A stretch of 64,000 bases of DNA from assembly GCA_046704385.1 (NCBI GenBank), contig JBJKSB010000077.1, positions 13,840 through 77,839 of the forward strand. The letters are read 5' to 3'. Below, in pieces: positions 18,779 through 28,849 of the stretch. Made by a program: the position numbers and the translations under genes. Position 1 is the first letter of the stretch. Each line of letters begins with the position of its first letter. This DNA comes from GH45 sp046704385 (GTDB taxonomy: Bacteria > Bacteroidota > Bacteroidia > Bacteroidales > SZUA-534). A model generated the notes under the pieces. The model ran no database searches, had not been told where the DNA came from, and saw nothing but the letters and a program-made list of their open reading frames with translations.

Positions 18779-20302
18779 ATGAAACGCAGATTAATTAAAA
18801 CCCTTAACTTATTGTTAATAAGCTTTATTTTGCTGGCTTTTATTACTGACCAGCCTTTGACACAAGAATATACTGTACCTGTGTTTGCACGTTCGATCTG
18901 CATTTCAGACATCAATCAGGATGGAAGTAATGATATTATAGTTGGAAATGGAGTTGGCCTTAATGGATGGGGAGGAATATCGACTATTTTAAATATGGCC
19001 GGAGCTAATCTTTTATTAACTGATTCGGTTTATGTTTATAGCAATATGTTTAATCTTGTAGCTTTCAATGCAAACGATAATTTGTTTCCTGATTTAGTTA
19101 TTAATGGACCAAATAATGATATTCGGGTTTATTACGATTTTGGTACAACTACATCAATATATGATTCAATTCAAATTAACGATGAATATGGCTTCCCTGA
19201 CTATATTACTCACGGCGACGTTAATGGTGATGGCTGGCAGGATATTATAATTGCATCAAATAGGGGTAAATTTTGGGGAATCTTGTTCAATAACAACGGG
19301 AACGGCTTCTCGGAACCCGAATATCATTTTTTTGATTACCCACTATTGGATATCTCTTGTGCTGATTTGACAAATGACAATCAGGATGAGGTTATATATA
19401 CATTAAACCAATATCAGATTAACTACTATTCCTATAATAATGATAGTTCATTTATCATCGACAGTACATTTACCGGAAAAATTAAAGCATCTGATTTTAA
19501 TAACGACGGAATGAAGGATGTCGTTTGTATGTTTTACGCTCCCATAGCCTATTATTCCTATCTAAAATTTTATAAAAATCTGAATAATGGCTATTTTGAG
19601 GCTCAGTCATACATTTTGAATTACACTATATTTCATGAATGGGAAGTAGCTGATTTAAATAATGATCAACTCCCTGACATGGTTATTAACGTGGATGATA
19701 CACTAATAATACCTGGACCCGATACGCTATTTGTTTTTCCTGATTCAGTTATAACCGGATACCGAATTAATCGTTTTTGCGTTTATTACAATCTGGACAA
19801 TTTTCAATTTTCAGAACCCGATACAATCTATATTCGTGATAAACATCCTATAAATGGCGGTTCTACGGGCATATCCCTGGCCTGTGGCGATATAAACGGG
19901 GATGGATATACAGACCTGGCATATACACGATACATTGGTGTAAACATTCCTAATTTGGTTGTTTTATATAATAATGGCGAGGGTCGTTTAACTAGCCAGA
20001 ATTTACCAACTGGTATCATTGACTGGCAACAGTCACCCACTCAGGCATTAACCTGTTATCCCAACCCATTTACCGACCAAACCACCATTGAATTTCAATT
20101 GGATAAACCGGCTGAGGTATCCTTAATCATTTGCGATATCAGTGGCAGGATAGTAAAACAAATTATAAATAATCAAAAGTTGAATGAAGGAAACCACAAT
20201 TACCAATGGAATGTTATTGACTCATATGAACCAGGAGTTTATATGGCACAACTTTCAGTTAACGGTAACTCATATCCAATGTTTAAAATTATTAAACTAT
20301 AA
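18779..20302 (+). CDS. FG-GAP/VCBS repeat protein with type IX secretion tail, paralogue B
   Basis: A 507-residue tandem copy of the upstream gene: same signal peptide core, same propeller loops (SDINQDGSNDIIVG, THGDVNGDGWQDIIIA, ASDFNNDGMKDVVC, ACGDINGDGYTDLAY), and a canonical type IX tail ending SYEPGVYMAQLSVNGNSYPMFKIIKL. Identity with paralogue A is very uneven. The first 80 coding bases and the 551 bases 19640-20190 are nearly identical to A, while residues from about 50 to 135 differ almost completely. That suggests a recent duplication with gene conversion, or selection for variation in the first blades. A surface or extracellular location is inferred from the tail; the binding partner is unknown. 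Confidence 0.85.
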   Translation: MKRRLIKTLNLLLISFILLAFITDQPLTQEYTVPVFARSICISDINQDGSNDIIVGNGVGLNGWGGISTILNMAGANLLLTDSVYVYSNMFNLVAFNANDNLFPDLVINGPNNDIRVYYDFGTTTSIYDSIQINDEYGFPDYITHGDVNGDGWQDIIIASNRGKFWGILFNNNGNGFSEPEYHFFDYPLLDISCADLTNDNQDEVIYTLNQYQINYYSYNNDSSFIIDSTFTGKIKASDFNNDGMKDVVCMFYAPIAYYSYLKFYKNLNNGYFEAQSYILNYTIFHEWEVADLNNDQLPDMVINVDDTLIIPGPDTLFVFPDSVITGYRINRFCVYYNLDNFQFSEPDTIYIRDKHPINGGSTGISLACGDINGDGYTDLAYTRYIGVNIPNLVVLYNNGEGRLTSQNLPTGIIDWQQSPTQALTCYPNPFTDQTTIEFQLDKPAEVSLIICDISGRIVKQIINNQKLNEGNHNYQWNVIDSYEPGVYMAQLSVNGNSYPMFKIIKL

Positions 20303-20375
20303 AACCAACTCTTATGCAACCTGAATTCTTGTATTATGTTAACAAACCTAAATTTTAACTTAGAAATTTATTACT

Positions 20376-21176
20376 ATGAGAATTTATTTATTAGCAGCAT
20401 TGGTCATAATTGTGGTATCATGCAAACAAAATGAGATTAAACCCCAGGAGGATTACTCAGAGTTTTTCGGGACCGATTCCATTAATATTGATTTTAAATT
20501 TACAACAATAGAACATCGTAATTCTGAAGATGGTTTGGCTTTGAGATTATCATTCCAAACAAAGGACATATTCGGAGGTTCAAATTATGGAATTGTCTTA
20601 AGCACCTTCAATCAGGGGAATAACCTAATTGTCAGATTTGATAGCATTTTAGAACCCGCGAGGATCGAGCTCGGAACTGCTCCAGCAGAAGGTTATGCAG
20701 AATTGCCGGAAAGCACTGAAAATTTAATATTGATAAATGGGGAAAAGGTCGATAAATATGGTTATAATATTACAAAAGAAAAAGTGGAAATTATTCCAAT
20801 AGATACTTCATATACAAGTATCATTACACCTAACTTTTATAGACGTCCACAGAATACATTTGTATATGAATGCTATATGTATTACGAGGAAACTAATGTT
20901 TATGATGATTTTCTGAAAATAATAGAGGATAGCCTTAATGTGACAGAATTTGTATTTGGAGGGGATGCTATAATACCTTATCCAGAGGGATGGGTATATG
21001 ATTTTGGAGTTGGATATGTCAAATATTTTAAATACGAAAATGAGTCTGAATTTGATAAGGCGGGTAATTTATTATACAATTATATAATTGGGAATAATAT
21101 AAATGAAACTACAACTTCATACATAATACTAACCAATTGGAATTATTATAAATACTCAAGCTCAGCAATGAATTAA
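20376..21176 (+). CDS. Hypothetical lipoprotein
   Basis: A 266-residue protein I do not recognise. It has a short signal peptide and a lipobox (IIVVSC, Cys16), so it is an envelope lipoprotein. The rest is acidic and rich in aromatic residues with a beta-strand pattern; there are no cysteines besides the lipid anchor and one in the middle (YECYMYYEE), and no metal or catalytic motif. It sits 73 bases after FG-GAP paralogue B and 55 bases before the broken subtilisin, so all four may have been one transcript. Confidence 0.65.
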   Translation: MRIYLLAALVIIVVSCKQNEIKPQEDYSEFFGTDSINIDFKFTTIEHRNSEDGLALRLSFQTKDIFGGSNYGIVLSTFNQGNNLIVRFDSILEPARIELGTAPAEGYAELPESTENLILINGEKVDKYGYNITKEKVEIIPIDTSYTSIITPNFYRRPQNTFVYECYMYYEETNVYDDFLKIIEDSLNVTEFVFGGDAIIPYPEGWVYDFGVGYVKYFKYENESEFDKAGNLLYNYIIGNNINETTTSYIILTNWNYYKYSSSAMN

Positions 21177-21231
21177 TTATAGAAAAACCAATTACTTAAT
21201 AAGAATTTAACTCCACAAAATAATTTATAAT

Positions 21232-22966
21232 ATGAAAAAAATAATATTAATAAACTTGATATTTTTTACTATTTGTATTTCAGCAAGTAGTCAAAAATTT
21301 ATGTATGATGATAAAGGCAATAAGGAATATTTTATTCAAGATTCAAAAATTGGAATTATTATTTTCAAGGATGCGAAAAAAGTTAGTTTAAGCGAGGAAC
21401 TATATGAGAAAAATACGCTTCAGAAAGGAGGACTGAAAAAAATACCGGTTTAAGATAAAATCAGATAATGAATTTGAAAAACTCAAAAGTGATAGTGCTG
21501 TTAAATATATAACTAACGCATACTTTGATAAAAATGGAAACGAAAGAACTCCAACAAATATAATACGGATTCAGCTCAATCAGAATACTAATATAAAGCA
21601 ATTATTGAATGAAGTTGGTTGCCGCTACGATTCATTACTACTACTCCGTGAAAATCCTGACAAGTATTTTATTTATCTACAGAAAGGAGACCCTTTTGAT
21701 ATCTCAAATAAATTATTTGAATCTGGGAAATGTGAATATGCACAACCGTGCTTTTTTGTAAATATTGAAATTTTTACTGATACCTGGGGAATGGAAAATT
21801 GGGGTTGCTGTAATGGGGTGGATGACATTGATATTGATGAGGATGCAGCATTGGAAAAAACAACAGGTTCACCTGATGTAAAAGTTGCAGTATTAGATAT
21901 GGGATGTGATTTAGATCATTTAATATTAAAGCAAAATTTAATAACCGGTTTTGATGCTACCGATGGGAATGATGGTTCTGAAACACAGCCAGTAGATGGA
22001 GGGTGTAATGAATGGGATGCACATGGTACGGCCTGTGCGGGCCTAATTGCAACAAGTAATGGAGTTGCACAAAATTGCAAAATTGAACCTATTAGAGTTA
22101 CTTATTCTACTTCCGTATTAGATCAAAACTGAGGCCCTACTGATGACTGGCAGGAACTAGGTTTCGTTCATGCAATTCAGGATGGTGTAAATGTAATTAG
22201 TTGTTCGTGGGGAAATCAGGATAGCCCCCCATCTTTAGGTTTTCAGCATGAAATTGAAAATGCAATTAACAATAATATTGTAGTAGTGTTTTCAGCGGGG
22301 AATGGTTATTATGATGAAATGTCAGGTGATGCACAATTTACAATCATGGCAACAGCTAGGTCATATGATGATATTCTTGTTGTTGGGGCTGTCGATCGCT
22401 GTGGTAAACGAATCGGGTTAGATTTATATACCGAGACCTGCGATCCTTGGGCGCCATATGGTTCTCCAGGAAGTGCCTATGGTGATGAATTGGATCTTGT
22501 AGCTCCTGGTTCTTCTGTTTATACTTTAGACCTAACTGGTAATAAAGGGTATAATAAGGAATCTGGACAAGCCGGAGACTTTTATGATGATTTTGGCGGG
22601 ACATCAGCCGCATGTCCATTTGTAGCAGGAGTGGCAGCCCTTGTATATTCTTATTATCCTGGTATAACAGGTGACGAGGTTCGGGAACGTATTTGCCGAA
22701 CTGCTACCAAATTGCCTTACTACCAATTTACAGAGGATAAGGAATATGGATCATGGAATAATGAAGTCGGATATGGTATGGTAAATGCCGACAGAGCTTT
22801 AGGAATGGCAGATATTAATGGAAATATTACTCTTACTGATTATAATTATTTAGTAAATGAAATAACAATGTCGGCAGGTTCGATATTAGAACTTAGTGAA
22901 AATTGCACATTAGATATTAAGAATGGAAGTACGATAAATATAAATGAATTGACCAATTATCCATAA
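21232..22966 (+). pseudogene. Broken subtilisin-like (S8) secreted serine protease
   Basis: Read across two lesions, this is one exported S8 protease of about 577 residues. Frame 1 (from ATG 21232, signal peptide IILINLIFFTICISASSQ) ends at 21453. One extra A in the seven-A run 21436-21442 moves it into the frame that carries the propeptide (FKIKSDNEFEKLK onward) and the catalytic domain. Asp is coded at 21896 (VAVLDMGCDLDH), His at 22022 (DAHGTACAG), the oxyanion Asn lies in FSAGN, and Ser is coded at 22604 (GGTSAACPFVAG). An in-frame TGA at 22130-22132 separates His from Ser. The C-terminus stops in a beta-solenoid-like linker (LENCTLDIKNGS type) with no type IX tail, so the 3' end is also missing. 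All catalytic residues persist, so inactivation looks recent, or the shifts are sequence errors. Confidence 0.82.
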
Positions 22967-23165
22967 CAGGGTTTAAAGGTTTGTTATAGATTTTGATTAA
23001 TAAAATATTTTTCACAAAATAAATTATCAGATATTTAGAATTTTAATACATTATAATTGATTAAAATTAGTAATTGTTACAAATCAATAGCCCGAAAAAC
23101 ATTCAATTTTGTTACTTTAGATTTACAAACTGGAAAAATTCAATTAAATCTAAGACAAGAAAAAT

Positions 23166-24368
23166 ATGATGAACAAAAATTTATTTACAGGTTTTATCTT
23201 GATGGTGGTACTTGCTATCACTGCATACGGTCAGGACAAAACTGATGCAGTGTCGCAAAAGACACTAAAAGAGGCATATGCGGGGAAATTCCTCATAGGA
23301 TGTGCGAACGATCTTAAAGGGCTTTCCGATGCCGAGTTAGCAAGTGTAAAAACGCAATATGACATTCTGACTCCGGAAAATTGTATGAAACCGCGGCCAA
23401 TTCATCCATCACCAAATACATACAACTTTGCAACCGCAGATACCCTGGTTGATTGGTGTCAGCAGAATGGTGTCAAGGTTTGGGGACATACTCTGGCCTG
23501 GCATTCACAAACCCCGCCCTGGTTTTTCCAGGCCGAAAATCCGGAGACCGTTGAAGCAGATAATCCGGCAAACCGACCCAAAAGAAAGTGGGACCCAAAT
23601 GCCCCCCGCCTCACAATGGCTGAATATTGGCAGCGGAGTATAAAGGGCCCTATGGCAAGCCGCGAGGTTGCCATGGAACGACTTGAGAACCATATTAAGA
23701 CTGTGGTTGGGCACTATAAAGGAAAAATAATCGGATGGGATGTGTTTAATGAAGCCATTGCCGACAGTGGCGATTGTACAACGGAAAACCTGCGGAATTA
23801 TAGCTGGTATAAGGTTGTCGGTCCCGATATTATTACAATGGCTTTTAAATGGGCGCACGAAGCCGATCCCGATGCCCAGTTATACTACAACGACTACAAC
23901 ATTGAGCAGGGAGCAGTTGAGAATAAAGGCAAACATGCCAGTTCTATGGTGCTGCTCAAACGCCTTATTGCAGATGGTGCCCCTATCACCGGCGTGGGAA
24001 TTCAGGGACACTGGCACCTGGACACGAACCTGGCCGATGTTGAAAAGGCCATTGAAGACTATGCGTCTTTGGGACTTAGGGTTTCTATTACCGAACTTGA
24101 CGTAACTGCCACAGGTAGTAACAGCGGTGCTTTCGGAGTGCGTCGTGGTGAAACAACCATTCCTCAAGAGAACTACCAGAAACAGGCTGAGGTTTATAAA
24201 AAATTGTTTGAGATATTTATGCGCCATTCCGATGTAATCGATCGGGTAACGTTCTGGGGTATTAGCGATAAACGCTCATGGCGCAGGGGACAGGATGCCC
24301 TTTTATTTGATGGCGATTTGCAACCCAAACCAGCTTTTAAAGCCGTTATTGATGCAAGTATGGAATAA
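23166..24368 (+). CDS. GH10 endo-beta-1,4-xylanase
   Basis: A 400-residue secreted single-domain xylanase. The signal peptide ends at about AITAYGQ, with no lipobox, so it is probably periplasmic or released. Family GH10 is clear from the TIM-barrel blocks DILTPENCMKP, GHTLAWHSQTPPWFF, acid/base Glu196 in WDVFNEAI and nucleophile Glu310 in SITELDV. Two adjacent ATG codons exist and the first is used here. The sequence insert after the WHSQ block (ENPETVEADNPANRPKRKW) is common in Bacteroidota GH10 enzymes. It stands alone between the broken subtilisin and a hairpin repeat, not in a xylan locus. The 9-mer AATTGTTAC, half of the repeat ahead of GH127, occurs 86 bases upstream (23072-23080). Confidence 0.92.
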   Translation: MMNKNLFTGFILMVVLAITAYGQDKTDAVSQKTLKEAYAGKFLIGCANDLKGLSDAELASVKTQYDILTPENCMKPRPIHPSPNTYNFATADTLVDWCQQNGVKVWGHTLAWHSQTPPWFFQAENPETVEADNPANRPKRKWDPNAPRLTMAEYWQRSIKGPMASREVAMERLENHIKTVVGHYKGKIIGWDVFNEAIADSGDCTTENLRNYSWYKVVGPDIITMAFKWAHEADPDAQLYYNDYNIEQGAVENKGKHASSMVLLKRLIADGAPITGVGIQGHWHLDTNLADVEKAIEDYASLGLRVSITELDVTATGSNSGAFGVRRGETTIPQENYQKQAEVYKKLFEIFMRHSDVIDRVTFWGISDKRSWRRGQDALLFDGDLQPKPAFKAVIDASME

Positions 24369-24425
24369 ATGAATTACAGTTTACAAACAAAATAAAATAA
24401 ATTTTTAAGTATAGCCGATGAATTT

Positions 24426-24627
24426 CGTCGCATGTAAATTTAGCTTTTCATAGCAACTAATTACATGCGACGATTTTAGCTAGGAAACATTACCCAGGGC
24501 TGCATTTCGCTATGCTTCATTTACCCTGGGCTATTCATATTTGAGCCCTTCAGGCTCTCATTTATTTGCATGAACCAGAAAAGACTGAAAGTCTTCAATT
24601 CCAATAGCCCGGTGCGAAGCGCCGGGT
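24426..24627. repeat. Cluster of hairpin-forming palindromes downstream of GH10
   Basis: Five inverted repeats lie in series. CGTCGCATGTAA/TTACATGCGACG (24426-24437, 24461-24472) is perfect. Then come CCCAGGG/CCCTGGG (24493-24499, 24524-24530), GAGCC/GGCTC (24543-24557), AAGAC/GTCTT (24581-24595) and CCCGGTGC/GCGCCGGG (24608-24626). The GC-rich motifs stand out from AT-rich surroundings and look like an interspersed intergenic repeat. The first hairpin may also end the GH10 message. No gene is seen from 24369 to 24783. Confidence 0.65.
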
Positions 24628-24783
24628 CAGATGTGGTCATAAAAAGCGTTGCAAGTAGTTTAGATTCTTTGAAATTGAAACTCATAAAATAACAAGCTCA
24701 ATATAATATCATTGTAACTATAAAGCTATTGAGGCACCAGCCCTTTAAAACTTCTTTCGTGAAAATTAGTGAAAAAAAATCGG

Positions 24784-27700
24784 CTATTCCGTCCCTTCCA
24801 AATATTGCTTAGGCGATTTGCCAAACATCTCCTGAAAGCGTTTGGCAAAATAGGAATGATTGCTGAAGCCAACCATATACATTACTTCAGCCACCGTGAA
24901 GGTTTTTCGAGATAGTAACATGGCGGCTTTTTTCAGTCGCACCGAGCGAATATAATCTACGGCAGTTTGTCCGGTTAGGGCTTTTAAACGCCGGTAAACC
25001 TGCTTGGAACTATAACCAGTTTTATTGCTGAGCAGGTTAACATTTAAATCCGGATTTGTAATTTCATCCTCGATAACCTGTGTTATCTTTTTCAGAAACT
25101 TTTCATCACCCGAAAGAACTTCGGTTTCTTTGGGTTGAATCATGGCTTCCTGACGGGCTTTTTGAACAAGCAAATTTCTCCGGTCAAGTAAACTTTGAAT
25201 TCTATTCGACAGGTAATCAATTTCAAAAGGCTTGGGAATAAATGCATCAATTCCCAGGGTGTAGCCTTGAATTTCCGTGGTTTGGTCATCTTTTGCCGTG
25301 AGCATTACCACCGGAATAAGCGAGGTCGCAATATTCTCTTTCAGCTTTTGACACATTTCCAGCCCGTCCATTACTGGCATCATAACATCAGTAACAATAA
25401 TATCGGGTTTCTCTACTAAGGCCATTTCCATTCCCAACTTACCATTGGCAGCATTCAGGCAGGTAAAGTTTTTAGATAAACTTTTTGTAATAAATGATTG
25501 AATTTCCAGGTTGTCTTCAACCACAAGCAAAACGGGTTTGTCGTCTGTATTTGCAATGGGTGCAGTTTTTTCAACATGCGATGATTCCTCTGGTTGTGTC
25601 GACTGATAAACAGGTAATATGAATTCAATAGTCGTTCCGGTTTTCCCGTCAGATATTGCCCGAACAGTGCCTTTGTGTAGTTGCACATATTCTTTAACAA
25701 TAGATAAACCCACACCTGACCCTTCTTTGTTTTGCGGCAGCGAATGGCGGCTCTGGAAAAAACGTTCAAATACATGAGACAAATCCTGGGCATCAATACC
25801 GGGCCCCTGATCGCTTATGGAAATAATTACCCTGTCATCACTAGTTTCAATTTTGATCCGGATGGTTGAATTATTTGGGGCAAATTTCGATGCATTGGAT
25901 AAAATATTATTCAGGATTATTTCGAGTTTTAAGATATCAGCTTCCATAAGAAATGAGGGCTGGTTATAATCTGCTGCAACTTCTATGGCCCGATTTCTGA
26001 AACTCTTTTCAAAAACCGATACTACACTTTGCGTGAAAGCAATAATATCTGTTTTGGATACAATTAAACCGAAACTGTCAAATTCCTGCCGGCTGGCATC
26101 CATCATTTGATGAATAAGTGAACTCATTTTCAGGGCATGTTTCCGTACATGAATGAGTTCTTTTTTTAATTCAAGCGATTTTACCTGCTCAATAATTCTA
26201 CTTAATGGAGCTATAATGAGGCTTAATGGCGTTTTTAATTCGTGCGAAATATTGGTTAGGAATTCAATTTTATGATTGGTCAACTCGGTGGTTTTTTGTT
26301 TTTCGAGCCTCTCATAACGTAGCCGGTTAAGTATCAGGTAATAATTAACAACCAGGAAAATAATTAAAGCTAATAAAGCATAATAAATAAACTTAGCCAA
26401 CAATGTGGCATACCATGGATGCGAAATGGCGATGGACAATGTTCGGGGAAGGGGCAAAGGAGCACCATCGCTACCAATACGTGAAATCATAAGTGTATAT
26501 TCTCCAGGCTGTAAGTTGTTGTATGTAATATGGTTATCATTAATTTTTGCAAAATACCATTCGGTATCCAAACCATCTAATTTATAGGCATATCGTACAT
26601 TTTGTTGTTGACTGTATTTAAATTCAGAAAATGATATGGATATATTATTTTGATCATGTGATAGTTGAATAGAACTTGTAAAGCGAATACTTTGATCTAT
26701 TTCGCCTGATTGATTTGCTGAACTATTTTGAACCAGTTTATTATTTATCCATAATGAAGTTATAAAAAGATGATTTTTTTCCTCTTGCTGGCCAATATTT
26801 TCCGGATCGAATTCCAATATTTGATTGATTCCTCCCGCAAAAATATGTTGCGTATTTTTATCATAAAAAAGTGAATTGTAATAATTTCCACCCACATATA
26901 CCTGGTGAATTTTTAGGGTTGCCTTATCAATAAAAAACAAACCCGGTGAAAGGCCTAACCATATTCGTTTCCCGTCGTCGGCCATGGCATTTATATAAGA
27001 GTCGCTTAACCGCGCATCATTAATCACTTTTGTTTTTTTTGTATTGATATCCATCTTCAACAACTGGTTCCTGAGTGCTACCCACAGGGTATTATCCGAG
27101 TCGATTATCATGGCAGTAATGTCATCGGAAGGCAATGCATTTTCTTTTGATTTGGTAGTGAACTGAAATACTTTATGGTTCCATCGGTCAATTTTATCAA
27201 TGCCTTCCCGGTAAGTTCCGGTCCAGATATTTTTATCCTGATCGATAGCCAGAAACTGGAGCATGTTTCCCGATAAGCCTAAATTTCCATTGTTGACAAA
27301 ATAGTTTCGATCGGCAATAAATGGATGGCCATGTGAGGCGATCAACTGGTGTTTATCGGCGACAAAAACTCCCCCAAGACAAGTAGCAATCCAGAGTTTA
27401 TCGGTTTCGTCCTGACAAATGGCATAAGCCCAGTTGGCGTTTCGGGTGTGCGAAGTATCCTCCACCTGGTAACGATCAAATTGTTCGGTTTTTTGATTAT
27501 ACCGGCAAATGCTTCCATCGGTCGAAATCCAGATATCTCCATCGGAATCTTCAAAAATATGGCGCACTTTATTGTGGGGCAACGGATAATGTTTATTGTT
27601 TTGCTGGTACCAGGTAGTTTTCCCTTTCTTTTTATCAATTTTTATAAGACCGTTGGTACCGCCTAACCACATGGTTTCACGGGAATCTACCAACAAGGAA

Positions 27701-28749
27701 ATTACCTGGTTGCCCTCGTGTGAGCCGGTAAGTTCATTAATTGACTTTACCTGGTAATACTTATTGTAGATGGAGAGCGAAACACCGGCATCGGTTCCCA
27801 GCCAGGTATTTTGTTCACGATCGATAAAAATCGACCACACTACATTGTTTAACAACGATCGGTTGTTGAGGGCATCGTTGCGGATAAGCTGGTAGGCATT
27901 TGTTAAAAAATCATAAATGTATAAACCGTTATCAGTGCCAACCATCAGGTTGTTTTGACTATCGAACATTAATGATTTTACCGAGTTGCCTTTAAAAAGA
28001 TTAACCGCCTGTGTTTGGCCGGTAAGATAATCGTAAGCAAAAAGGCCGCCTTCAACCCCAACCAAAATACGATTATGTTTGTAATCGGCTAATAACGAAA
28101 GTATTAGCTCGTTTGATGAGGGCAGCGGAATATTTAACGAAATCTTTTCAAACGTTTTGGTCTGCCTGTTGTATTGGCACAGTCCGTTATAAGTTCCGAA
28201 AAAATAAGTGTTTTCATCGTATCGCAAAATAGAATAGATAGCCGGGTTGGGCAGGAATTTATTATCAATTTTTTCTGCTTCACGGGTTAGCATATTATAA
28301 CGGTACAATCCGTTAAGGCTGCCAATCCACAGCGTTTGAGAATTGATAATTGTAATGGTTCTGATATTTTCAGGCAAACTTGAAGGAATGGGTTCAAAAC
28401 TGTCGGTATAAATATTAAAAATGAGCAAACCATTATCGGAACCGATATATAAATGGGAACTGTCGATGGGTTGGATGCAATAAATAACCCCATCGTTATT
28501 TTCACCCAACTGGGTTTTAGCTGAAAAATGCCGTGCCTGATAGCCGTCAAAACTGTATAAACCACGGTCGGTTCCAAACCAGATAAGACCATAGTTATCC
28601 TGTATCACACTGTAAACTGCTGAAGCATCCATTCCCAAACGATGATCGACGGAATTGAAATTAAGGTACTTTAAATCAATAGATTCGGCTTGTTTTAAAG
28701 AAAACAGAATCAATGAAAATAATAAAATTATACTGCCGGATTTGTTCAT
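24784..28749 (-). CDS. Hybrid two-component system regulator (HTCS) of the galactan locus
   Basis: A 1321-residue membrane sensor-regulator. A signal peptide is followed by Reg_prop propeller repeats (IQDNYGLIWFGTDRGLYSFDG, WIGSLNGLYRYN, TWLGTDAGVSLS and more), a Y_Y_Y domain (YAYKLDGLDTEWYFA), one membrane span at about 783-805, HisKA with His836 (NISHELKTPLSL), HATPase (SDQGPGID, GSGVGLSI), a receiver with Asp1121 (TDVMMPVMDG) and a C-terminal AraC domain (VMYMVGFSNHSYFAKRFQEMFGKSPKQYL). Unlike the arabinan HTCS it lacks the long coiled coil after the membrane span. It is divergent from the clan GH-A enzyme, GH2, SusC/D and GH53 genes, so a galacto-oligosaccharide ligand is inferred, as for the related galactan-locus HTCS in Bacteroides thetaiotaomicron. 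Confidence 0.93.
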   Translation of the reverse strand: MNKSGSIILLFSLILFSLKQAESIDLKYLNFNSVDHRLGMDASAVYSVIQDNYGLIWFGTDRGLYSFDGYQARHFSAKTQLGENNDGVIYCIQPIDSSHLYIGSDNGLLIFNIYTDSFEPIPSSLPENIRTITIINSQTLWIGSLNGLYRYNMLTREAEKIDNKFLPNPAIYSILRYDENTYFFGTYNGLCQYNRQTKTFEKISLNIPLPSSNELILSLLADYKHNRILVGVEGGLFAYDYLTGQTQAVNLFKGNSVKSLMFDSQNNLMVGTDNGLYIYDFLTNAYQLIRNDALNNRSLLNNVVWSIFIDREQNTWLGTDAGVSLSIYNKYYQVKSINELTGSHEGNQVISLLVDSRETMWLGGTNGLIKIDKKKGKTTWYQQNNKHYPLPHNKVRHIFEDSDGDIWISTDGSICRYNQKTEQFDRYQVEDTSHTRNANWAYAICQDETDKLWIATCLGGVFVADKHQLIASHGHPFIADRNYFVNNGNLGLSGNMLQFLAIDQDKNIWTGTYREGIDKIDRWNHKVFQFTTKSKENALPSDDITAMIIDSDNTLWVALRNQLLKMDINTKKTKVINDARLSDSYINAMADDGKRIWLGLSPGLFFIDKATLKIHQVYVGGNYYNSLFYDKNTQHIFAGGINQILEFDPENIGQQEEKNHLFITSLWINNKLVQNSSANQSGEIDQSIRFTSSIQLSHDQNNISISFSEFKYSQQQNVRYAYKLDGLDTEWYFAKINDNHITYNNLQPGEYTLMISRIGSDGAPLPLPRTLSIAISHPWYATLLAKFIYYALLALIIFLVVNYYLILNRLRYERLEKQKTTELTNHKIEFLTNISHELKTPLSLIIAPLSRIIEQVKSLELKKELIHVRKHALKMSSLIHQMMDASRQEFDSFGLIVSKTDIIAFTQSVVSVFEKSFRNRAIEVAADYNQPSFLMEADILKLEIILNNILSNASKFAPNNSTIRIKIETSDDRVIISISDQGPGIDAQDLSHVFERFFQSRHSLPQNKEGSGVGLSIVKEYVQLHKGTVRAISDGKTGTTIEFILPVYQSTQPEESSHVEKTAPIANTDDKPVLLVVEDNLEIQSFITKSLSKNFTCLNAANGKLGMEMALVEKPDIIVTDVMMPVMDGLEMCQKLKENIATSLIPVVMLTAKDDQTTEIQGYTLGIDAFIPKPFEIDYLSNRIQSLLDRRNLLVQKARQEAMIQPKETEVLSGDEKFLKKITQVIEDEITNPDLNVNLLSNKTGYSSKQVYRRLKALTGQTAVDYIRSVRLKKAAMLLSRKTFTVAEVMYMVGFSNHSYFAKRFQEMFGKSPKQYLEGTE

Positions 28750-28821
28750 ACTATTTTGAATGTGTAGGAAATATATCTTTCAGCTATTGACAAATTTAGA
28801 ATTTTAGAAATTTATCCGGGG

Positions 28822-28849
28822 ATTCCTTCCGGCTTTTTCTGTAAGGAAT
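28822..28849. promoter_or_regulatory. Candidate operator in the HTCS/galactan divergent promoter region
   Basis: ATTCCTT (28822-28828) and its exact reverse complement AAGGAAT (28843-28849) start 21 bases apart in the 284-base divergent region. The AAGGAATT core also appears in the repeat ahead of GH127 (11662-11669). This is only a candidate: such short words can recur by chance in AT-rich DNA. Confidence 0.3.

Noticed and set aside
22130..22132. TGA as selenocysteine in the subtilisin
   Set aside because: No hairpin of SECIS type follows, the position is not a catalytic residue, and the gene also carries a frameshift.
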